Notes under the pieces: generated by a model
What the model was told of the DNA's origin: nothing
The model's input: only the letters and a program-made list of their open reading frames with translations
The model's database searches: none
Shown: piece by piece, positions 58,008 to 64,000 of the stretch
Position numbering within the stretch: the stretch's first letter is position 1
Layout of the letters: every line of letters starts with the position of its first letter
NCBI RefSeq assembly: GCF_030812295.1
Contig: NZ_JAUSSK010000003.1
Coordinates: forward strand, 558,001 to 622,000
Direction: 5' to 3'
Length of the DNA stretch: 64,000 nucleotides
Source: Luteibacter jiangsuensis
Lineage (GTDB): Bacteria; Pseudomonadota; Gammaproteobacteria; Xanthomonadales; Rhodanobacteraceae
Position numbers and translations under genes: made by a program

Positions 58008-58768
58008 TGCCTGTTTTCCACGTTACCGGCCCGGACGGCCACACCTACGAGATAAATGCGCCTGAGGGAGCCTCTGAGTAGGACGCTATCGCGTACGCAC
58101 AGGCGAATCTAGGCAACCCCTAGGGTCAGACGCCGTCCCCGATGATGAGTGGTCCGGAGGCGGCCAAACCATCGTTCTGGCAGGGTGTCGGTGATGCGCT
58201 GACATCGGGCTACAAGGATGTAAACGACTTTGGCAGCACCATGGGCGATGCGCTTGCCCATCACGTTGCGAGTATCCCGGTCGGTATCGCCCAACTTGGC
58301 ATGCATGGCGCAAAGGCTGTCGGCGATATCGTCGCCCCGGCCGACAAGACGCTCTCCGGCCTGATCACTGGAAAGTAGGATGGGAACTGGATAGACCGAC
58401 AAACGGCCGCCTACGACAAATGGGTGCAGGACCGCGAGCAGGCTTACCAGCAAGCGGTGCCTGACTCCGTCGGCAGCTACACAGGTGCGGCTCTTGGTGA
58501 GGTGCTGCCGTGGGCGACAGGTATCGGCGAGGCTCGCGCATTGGGCCTTCTGCCAACCGCGTCGAAGACGCTAGGAAAGCTCGGTTTGCTGGGAGGCGAA
58601 GGTGCGGCCATGAGTGCGATCCAGCCCGTCACTAACGGCGGTCAGGACTATGGGGCCGATAAAGCCAAGCAGGTCGCCATTGAGCGGCAATCGGTCCTCT
58701 CCTGTACGGGGCTTCGGCTGGCGCTTCTGCAATCGGTCGCGGAATCGGAAATGTGGTGCAGCACGTAA
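58007..58768 (+). pseudogene. Phage virion/ejection-type protein gene broken by amber codons and a frameshift
   Basis: One frame of 254 codons from ATG 58007 begins MPVFHVTGPDGHTYEINAPE, the N-terminal pattern of many podovirus-type internal virion or DNA-ejection proteins. It is interrupted by TAG at 58079, 58121 and 58376, each where Gln (CAG) would fit (for example SE-TAG-DAIAYAQANL). Ala/Gly-rich helical segments follow. Near 58690 the frame shifts: downstream the coding sense continues in another frame (YGASAGASAIGRGIGNVVQH) to about 58850. The family call is tentative; decay is clear. Confidence 0.65.
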
Positions 58769-58850
58769 CCAATCCGCAGGCAGTTGCCGACGCCAGAAGC
58801 GATAATTTTTTCAGTAGCATGAGTGCGCTTAAATCGCGAACGATGATGTT

Positions 58851-59175
58851 GACGTTTTCGCTATCGACCAGCGAGTGTGCGCGCGCGTTCCGTACATGTC
58901 TACGGACAGGTTGGACGCCTTGGCTTCGCCTTCATGAAGATCCCCTTTGATGCCGTGAGTGTCACGGCGTCGGGAGCATGCAACGGCCTCGCCTCTCCGT
59001 ATGTAGGGTCAATCCGATTGACGCGTAGGGAAAATCCTACATGCGATTGCATCCGCCTAGTGTTGCGACTGATGTCATATTTGCGGAATCAAAACCGTCG
59101 CCAGTCACACCAAGGCGCGGCCGTTGGAGAGGGGGTGGATCCCTGGTCCAACTCCCTCTCCAATAGCGCATGGCA
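58851..59175. other. Non-coding stretch with an inverted repeat
   Basis: About 325 bp without a supportable gene, possibly further phage-gene debris. At 59124-59163 an 11-bp inverted repeat (TTGGAGAGGGG and its partner CCCTCTCCAA preceded by T) encloses about 19 bases. It lies just past the stop of the FG-GAP gene on the minus strand and could be its transcript end; no T-run follows. Confidence 0.4.
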
Positions 59176-60490
59176 CTACTTGTTGATCAGAAGCGTTTGC
59201 GAAGTATCCGACGGAAGCGCCGCGATAGGGGTGGACGTGTGAAGGTTGAATTGCTGGTAGCTGGGTCCCTTGAGGGCATGAACCTCAGTGCCCGTCGCAC
59301 CGCTCTTCGTGATCGCGAAGACATCAAGCTTCCCATCATGATCGTAATCATTCACACCAAAAACCCAGTTGGAGTCAGTGCCAGTCGTGTGCAGGCCAGT
59401 GGGAGTTTCGAATGAATACGTGGCGTAGTTGCTGGATGCACTTACAATATGAACTTCGGTGGAAGCGCCATTCTGCTTGGCAATGGCGATCACATCCGGA
59501 ATGCTGTCGCCATCGTAGTCGGCAGGATGGAACTCCCACGCATCGTCACTGCCGGTCGGCGGCATGGGCATGGGGAAGTGACCCAGGGTGGTCTGGAATC
59601 CGTCGGCTCCATTATAAATGTGGACTTCGGTCCTCCCGCTGCTGCCGCCCACTTTCTTGAAGACGAAGAGGTCGGGGACGCCATCTCTATTGTAATCAGC
59701 CACGTCAAACGTCCAGGCCAAGCCCCCTTCAACAGCTGGAAGGATCGTCGAATAATGACCCGCATAAGTGGCGTAGTTTGTCGCACCGTCGAGGATATGG
59801 ATCTCTACATTTGGTGTGGCGTTATTGTAGCGGCTGATGAGATAGACATCGGTTTTCCCATCTCCGTTGGCGTCGCCCAGAGCGAACGAAACTTGGTCCG
59901 TGTTCGCATTTGGATATGGCGTGACGGCGTGTAGCTTGAACGTGCTGTAGCTGGTCGTGGCGTCGAGGATGTGAACCTCGGTCATCCCGGAAGCTGTATC
60001 GCGAGGCTTGATCCAGAAAAGATCGGGTGCGAAGCCGCAGAACCAAGACGTAGAAGCAGAGTACTGCGAATCCTTGATCTTCGTCCCCGCGGCAGTGTAA
60101 GCAGCACGATACGCAGGCAGGTCGCGTACACCCTTGCAGGACCCACTGGTCAGCCACATGAAGGGGGCAAGCCAGATTACGTTCGGATCATTTTCCATAC
60201 GCGTGATATAGCGAGACCAACCTTCGAGACTCACACCATTACAATTGTTCAACGAGCCGGGAACGATGATGTACTTCTTGCCTGACGCGTAGGTATTCTC
60301 CAGCGCGTTCAGCGTATTGGTCCAATCATTGTCGGAATCACCATAGTGATCGAAGCCAACCCAATCGAGTAGCTTGACGCCCTGGCTTATCTGCCCAAAT
60401 TCAGGTGTGAGGATTGATGCAGCGGGGAGACCAGCGGTGGCGGTATTTCCCCGAATGGCTGCAACCGCGTTCGAGAGTGCAGGGTGGGGC
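59176..60490 (-). pseudogene. 5'-truncated glycosidase-like protein with FG-GAP/VCBS repeats
   Basis: An open frame of about 440 codons whose N-terminus is cut by the adjacent IS element; an ATG at 60549 lies in IS sequence. The first 130 residues resemble the end of a TIM-barrel glycoside hydrolase (LLDWVGFDHYGDSDNDW, then FMWLTSGSCKG). The remainder holds four FG-GAP/VCBS calcium motifs (GDANGDGKTDV, ADYNRDGVPDL, ADYDGDSIPDV, NDYDHDGKLDV) and five units of the form TEVHI-L-G-x-x-Y-x-T, a beta-propeller-like surface domain. It would be secreted; the signal peptide is lost. Lower GC than the core. Confidence 0.75.
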
Positions 60491-60575
60491 TGACGCCGCC
60501 CCCCTTTTTCGACACAGCCAATAACTATAGGTAGGGTCGCTTCACCCACCGTCCCGATCGGACTCCGGAGGGACG

Positions 60576-60842
60576 ATGATGAAGTCGCGGTTTAACGAAG
60601 AACCGTTCATCTACGCGCTGCGCCTGGCCGAGTCGGGAACGCTCGTCACGGACGTCTGCCGCCAGCTGGACATCAGCGAAGCCACCTTCTACGTCTGGAA
60701 GAAGAAGTACGCCAGCCTGGGCGTCGCCGAGCTGTGCCAGCTGCGGGAGCTGCAGGAAGAGAATAGCCGCCTGCAACGACTGGTAGCCGAGCTGACGCTG
60801 GATAAAGAGATTTTCTCGGAAGTCATTCGAAAAGAAATCTGA
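60576..60842 (+). CDS. IS3-family transposase OrfA (HTH subunit)
   Basis: An 88-residue HTH_Tnp_1-type protein: FIYALRLAESGTLVTDVCRQLDISEATFYVWKKKY is the DNA-binding part, followed by a leucine-zipper-like region (LRELQEENSRLQRLVAEL) and DKEIFSEVIRKE. It binds IS ends and normally joins OrfB by programmed frameshifting. A second ATG (MMK) gives an alternative start. The partner OrfB is broken, so transposition in cis is unlikely. Confidence 0.9.
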   Translation: MMKSRFNEEPFIYALRLAESGTLVTDVCRQLDISEATFYVWKKKYASLGVAELCQLRELQEENSRLQRLVAELTLDKEIFSEVIRKEI

Positions 60843-60846
60843 GGCA

Positions 60847-61660
60847 GGCCGCCGCCGGGACGTAGCTGATTCGGTCCACGAGCGCTTTCAGGTGAGTGCC
60901 CGGCTCGCATGCGGACTGGCCGGCACACAACGGGCGACGTGGTACTACCGCAGCCAGGCCAAGGATCAGCCCGCACTGCGCATGCGTGTCAGCGATCTGG
61001 CCCAGGCCTGTCCTCGCTTTGATTGTGAGCGCATCACGCGATGATGCGCGCGCCGCGAGGGCTTGGGCGGTGGGGCGAAAACGTGTCCACCGACTCTATT
61101 GCCTGGAAGGCTTGCAGCTGCGCGCGCGTCGCCGCCGGCGCAAGGTCATTAGCTTGCATCGGGGGGCCGACGCCCGCGTCGACGGCCGCTAACCAATACT
61201 GGGTGATGGATTTCGTCTACGACCAACTCGTCAGCGGGTGGCCCTTCCCGGTACTGATCGCGGTGGATAAATGGAGTGCATGAGTATCCTGCTAGAGGCC
61301 GATTTTTCGTTGAACGGCCGATGCTTCATTGAGGCCTTTGATCGGCTGGGTCCGCAGCATCCGCAGCCTCAGGTGATCACCGTGGATAACGGCACCGAGT
61401 TTACGTGCAAGGTCGTCGACGAATGGACGTACAGCGACCGCGTCCATTTGGACTTTATCCTTCCCGGCCGTCCCAAAGAGAACAGTATGATCGAGTCGTT
61501 CAATGGTCGATTGAGAGATGAGTGTCTCAACGTCCATGCGTTCGAATCGATCGAGAATGCGAAGCAAACACTCGAAGCCTGGCAGAGAGAGATTACAACC
61601 AGCATCGACCTCACGAATCGCTTGGCCATCTAACCCCAGGCGAGTACGCAGCGAAAGGTC
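60847..61660 (+). pseudogene. IS3-family transposase OrfB, frameshifted
   Basis: Pieces of one rve-type integrase domain appear in several frames: VSARLACGLAGT near 60890, KRVHRLYCLEGLQLRARR near 61080, NQYWVMDFVYDQLVSGWPF with the first catalytic Asp (61192-61250), VITVDNGTEF with the second Asp (about 61375), KENSMIESFNGRLRDECLN with the Glu (about 61480), and HRPHESLGHLTPGEYA in yet another frame after about 61590. At least four indels or stops separate them, so it is non-functional. Confidence 0.88.
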
Positions 61661-62216
61661 AGGATGCAACGGCTGTGCGAAGCTACCCACCGGCAGCGTG
61701 GCTTCCACCGATCCAGGTATCGTGTCCGGGATCAGGAGCTCGCCGGAAATCCTAACACTCGGATCAAAAAAGACGAGCTGGGCAACGGCACCCGCATTTC
61801 GGATGATTTCGCCCCTGGTCTCACGATTCAGGGCCATGGGACTTGGAACAAGGCATCGCATGTGGATAGCCTCGGCGTGAGCTGCCCAGTCAACTGAGGC
61901 CGTGGGCGAACTCAGGAGTTCGTGTTCGCGCGGAGCTCGATGCTACCGCGGTACCAAGGCTTTTCGGGATGGATCGGACGAAGGTTTCGATCCGTGATTC
62001 TCCTTTTGTCAGGGGATCGCCATGCAAACGAAGACGCGTTTTCTCGGAGGTGAGTTGATTTTGTAGGGCAACCGTCGATCTTGCTGGCGTTTTCTGGGAC
62101 TGCTGCCGATTATGTGTAGGGCGTTTCTCTATTTTGTTTCCTTTCGGCTGGCCGCGAGTTCTTGAAGATATAGTCGCTCCGCCTCAGCCCGAGGTAATCG
62201 ATAAGGGGAACGACGT
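61661..62216. other. Unassigned AT-richer region
   Basis: About 550 bp between the decayed IS and the next gene. Short open frames on both strands (for example 61664-61897 plus, 61660-61861 minus) have no family I recognise, and I leave them out. The last 200 bp are visibly AT-rich and probably hold the promoter of the secreted-protein gene at 62217. Confidence 0.4.
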
Positions 62217-62672
62217 ATGTTGCGTAGTTGGAAGGCTGCCCTTGCCGCACTTACTCTGATGGTCTCTGCTCTGCCCATGACCGCGATGGCTCTTCCGGCT
62301 GTCGGACGTAGCGTGATCTACTTCGACGCGAACGATCAGGTGATTGGTCAGCAACTGCTGTACTGCAATAACGTGGGTTATCACGCGGGCATTATCGATC
62401 CTGGTAACCCGTTCCGAATCGAAGAGAGCGTCGAGTGTAACAACGGTCCTAGCTGTCCGCCCGATGCAACTTCGTCGGCGCAATGTAGCTTCACCGGAGG
62501 CAGTGTCATGAGCGTCGACTATTTCCGCAGCGCGACTGGCCGCTCCATTCAGCAGTACTGCAACGATGCGCAGTATCCTGGAGGTCCGTTCTGGCATCAC
62601 CCTGGTTGTGGATTACCCGCACCGTCGCAAGTGTCCGGACTCTCTCCTTCGGGGAGTGGATTCAATCCGTAA
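62217..62672 (+). CDS. Small secreted protein with six cysteines
   Basis: A 151-residue protein. ATG at 62217 is preceded by GGGGAACG. The signal peptide spans about residues 1-26 (LRSWKAALAALTLMVSAL, cleavage near AMA-LPA). The mature part contains VIYFDANDQVIGQQLLYC, VECNNGPSC, QCSF, QYC and PGCG: six Cys, so three disulfides are possible. It ends in a Ser/Gly/Pro-rich tail. The YFDA-x10-YC-x-N pattern reminds me of small uncharacterised secreted proteins (DUF6289-like) of soil bacteria, but that link is weak. It is sandwiched between two IS elements. Confidence 0.7.
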   Translation: MLRSWKAALAALTLMVSALPMTAMALPAVGRSVIYFDANDQVIGQQLLYCNNVGYHAGIIDPGNPFRIEESVECNNGPSCPPDATSSAQCSFTGGSVMSVDYFRSATGRSIQQYCNDAQYPGGPFWHHPGCGLPAPSQVSGLSPSGSGFNP

Positions 62673-62689
62673 GCTTTGATCGACCCGTG

Positions 62690-62748
62690 TGACGGAGTAG
62701 TTCCGTCAGCTCTCACTGCTGGGACGATTTTGCCTGGCAGTGGGAGAC
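62690..62748 (+). terminator. Two consecutive hairpins after the secreted-protein gene
   Basis: TGACGGA / TTCCGTCA-type stem at 62690-62708 and a longer imperfect stem CTCACTGC / GCAGTGGGAG at about 62712-62747. They follow the stop at 62672 by 18 bp. No strong T-run is present, so termination is only suggested. Confidence 0.4.
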
Positions 62749-62857
62749 CGAATTCCTCATCCCAATGCCAAACGGTCGGATCGGCAAATTGCACTGACCT
62801 GCCCCCACTGATCCGTACCATATGAAGCTATAGAGTCCGTCAATCGAGAGGACGGAC

Positions 62858-63125
62858 ATGAAGAAGAGTCGTTTCACCGCCGAGCAGATCATTAGCTTTA
62901 TCAAACAGGCCGACGCAGGCATGGCGGTCTCAGAGCTAGCCATGACAACATGGCCTTAGCCCGGCGAGCTTCTACGCCTGGCGGGCCAAGTACGGCCGCA
63001 TGCAGGCCGAGGATGCCAAGCGACTGAGGGAACTGGAGGCCGAGAACAGCCGGCTCAAACGCCTGCTGGCGGAGGCGCATCTGGACATCGAGGCGCTGAA
63101 AGTGGGGTTCGGGGTAAAACGCTAG
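62858..63125 (+). pseudogene. IS3-family OrfA with a single-base frameshift
   Basis: It starts KKSRFTAEQIISFIKQADAG and MAVSELA, the usual OrfA HTH. Near 62945 one extra base moves the frame; in the original frame a TAG follows, while the next frame continues HGLSPASFYAWRAKYGRMQA, EDAKRLRELEAENSRLKRLL and EALKVGFGVKR to TAG 63123. Repairing one base restores a full OrfA of about 88 residues. A GTAAAACGCTAG at its end could be the slip site for OrfAB fusion. Confidence 0.85.
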
Positions 63126-63157
63126 CCCCGCAACGCAAGCGCGAGGCAATCCGGCGC

Positions 63158-63991
63158 ATGTGCCAGCTGACACCGATCAGCGAGTGCCGGGCTTGCCGCC
63201 TTGCGGGGCTGTCCCGCGATGCTTTCCGTCATGAACCTATGCCGACGCCTGCCACGCAGGCGTTGTCGGTCCGCCTGGTCAAGCTGGCGCAGATACGTCG
63301 CCGCTTCGGCTACCGCCGCCTGCATGACCTGTTGAAGCCGGAGTTCCCGACGGTGAACCACAAGAAGGTGTATCGCCTGTATCAGGAGGCCAAGCTGTCC
63401 GTGCGCCGCCGCCGCAAGGCCAAGCGTCCGGTTGGCGAGCGCCAGAAGCTGCGGGCGTCGTGCCGGCCGAACGACACCTGGAACATCGATTTCGTTTTCG
63501 ATGCACTGGCCAACGGGCGCCGGATCAAGTGCCTGACCATGGTCGATGACTTCACTTGCGAGAGTGTGGACATCGCGGTGGATCACGGCATCAGCGGCGG
63601 CTATGTCGTGCTGCTTCTCGATCAGGCGGCCCGCTTCCGAGGCTATCCACGCGCCGTACGCACCGACAATGATCTAGAGTTCACCAGCCGCGCTTTCATC
63701 GCCTGGACGCAGCAGCATGGCATCGAGCACATCCTGATCGAACAGGGCTGCCCGGCGCAGAACGGTTACATCGAAAGCTTCAATGGGAAGTTCCGCGACA
63801 AATGCCTCAACGAGTACTGGTTCACGTCACTGATCCAAGCGCGCGAGGTTATCGCGCGCTGGCGTCGAGATTACAACGAGATTCGACCCCACAGCGGTTG
63901 TGGACGCATACCGCCTTCGCAGTTCGCTGCTCACCACCGCGCACAACAAGACGGCAACGCAGTAACCTTCAACCCCGGACTTTGTCAGTAA
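63158..63991 (+). CDS. IS3-family transposase OrfB (DDE integrase)
   Basis: A 277-residue protein from ATG 63158; in IS3 elements the frame usually joins OrfA through a -1 shift, and here it is open upstream to about 63118 (TLAPQRKREAIRRM). The N-terminal part has RRRFGYRRLHDLL, a HTH_21-type segment. The DDE triad lies in TWNIDFVFDAL, VRTDNDLEFTS and QNGYIESFNGKFRDKCLNE. It ends RPHSGCGRIPPSQFA and FNPGLCQ. The catalytic core looks intact, but cis partner OrfA is frameshifted. Confidence 0.93.
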   Translation: MCQLTPISECRACRLAGLSRDAFRHEPMPTPATQALSVRLVKLAQIRRRFGYRRLHDLLKPEFPTVNHKKVYRLYQEAKLSVRRRRKAKRPVGERQKLRASCRPNDTWNIDFVFDALANGRRIKCLTMVDDFTCESVDIAVDHGISGGYVVLLLDQAARFRGYPRAVRTDNDLEFTSRAFIAWTQQHGIEHILIEQGCPAQNGYIESFNGKFRDKCLNEYWFTSLIQAREVIARWRRDYNEIRPHSGCGRIPPSQFAAHHRAQQDGNAVTFNPGLCQ

Positions 63992-64000
63992 TCACTGGTA

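Larger units (their letters stand above)
60497..61660 (+). mobile_element. Decayed IS3-family element
   Basis: It contains an intact-looking orfA and a multiply frameshifted orfB, beginning near TGACGCCGCCCCCC at about 60497. A matching right terminal repeat was not found by eye near 61660 or up to the next gene, so the right end is probably lost or degenerate. It interrupts the FG-GAP gene on its left. Boundaries are approximate. Confidence 0.75.
62795..64000 (+). mobile_element. IS3-family insertion sequence (right end beyond window)
   Basis: The left end begins TGACCTGCCCCCACTGATCC at 62795. Two transposase frames follow: orfA (frameshifted) and orfB (intact). The sequence after orfB (TCACTGGTA at the window edge) is consistent with the start of the right inverted repeat, whose last 20-30 bp would lie just outside. 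The layout, sizes and DDE motifs place it in the IS3 family. Confidence 0.88.

Noticed and set aside
61292-61861. A 189-codon minus-strand frame
   Set aside because: Two thirds of it is antisense to the IS orfB remnant; the rest has no family resemblance.

Overview
The window is GC-rich chromosomal DNA of a gammaproteobacterium of the order Xanthomonadales, most likely Rhodanobacteraceae (Luteibacter/Dyella-like). The evidence is gene order and family type: a Xanthomonas-type virB7-B8-B9-B10-B11-B1-B2-B3-B4-B5-B6 cluster, a pncC-recA-recX-alaS-csrA block, a histidine operon headed by a TrpR-like regulator, and REP-like repeats. The genus is inferred from family resemblance; no database search was possible.

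1-11.06 kb (minus strand): a type IV secretion operon running out of the window inside virB6. It includes the VirB4 and VirB11 ATPases, the VirB7/B9/B10 core, the VirB8/B3 inner-membrane parts, the VirB2 pilin, VirB5 and the VirB1 lytic transglycosylase. VirB7 is a long lipoprotein with an N0/TcpQ-like domain, as in the bacteria-killing X-T4SS of Xanthomonas. No virD4 or effector gene is inside the window. An intrinsic-terminator-like hairpin lies between virB3 and virB4. A gene-free kilobase upstream (11.06-12.15 kb) carries a perfect 30-bp palindrome.

12.1-22.9 kb: pncC (cinA-like), recA, recX, alaS, csrA with a long GGA-rich leader, tRNA-Ser(GCU), a HAD hydrolase, tRNA-Pro(CGG), hisS, an oversized histidine/aromatic ammonia-lyase and a NarL-type response regulator. 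23.0-30.4 kb: a tightly overlapping operon, TrpR-like regulator-hisG-hisD-hisC-hisB-hisH-hisA-hisF-hisIE, covering every step of histidine biosynthesis from PRPP and ATP. A dyad overlaps its probable promoter and nearly touches the first start codon.

30.4-57.3 kb: housekeeping genes: rluB with a long Gly/Asn/Arg tail, scpB, scpA, dinB, a PilZ-like protein, fadD, a small lipoprotein, acnA, a divergent LysR regulator, hflD-mnmA-nudJ, clpS-clpA, infA, a PHA-system protein, a tandem-FHA membrane protein, serC-pheA-hisC2-aroA-kdsB (serine/aromatic/KDO supply), uvrC and pgsA. REP-like palindromes of one family sit at 35.8, 38.1, 42.2 and 42.9 kb. A perfect 18-bp stem lies directly before kdsB.

57.3-64 kb: an accessory region beginning at a tRNA-Gly-tRNA-Cys-tRNA-Leu array. 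Immediately downstream of tRNA-Leu are the N-terminus of a P4-type integrase, fused by deletion to phage structural-gene remnants (one frame interrupted only by amber codons until a late frameshift), an IS-truncated FG-GAP/glycosidase-like protein, a decayed IS3-family element, a small secreted Cys-containing protein, and a second IS3-family element with a frameshifted orfA that runs off the right edge. This looks like a degraded integrative element at tRNA-Leu.
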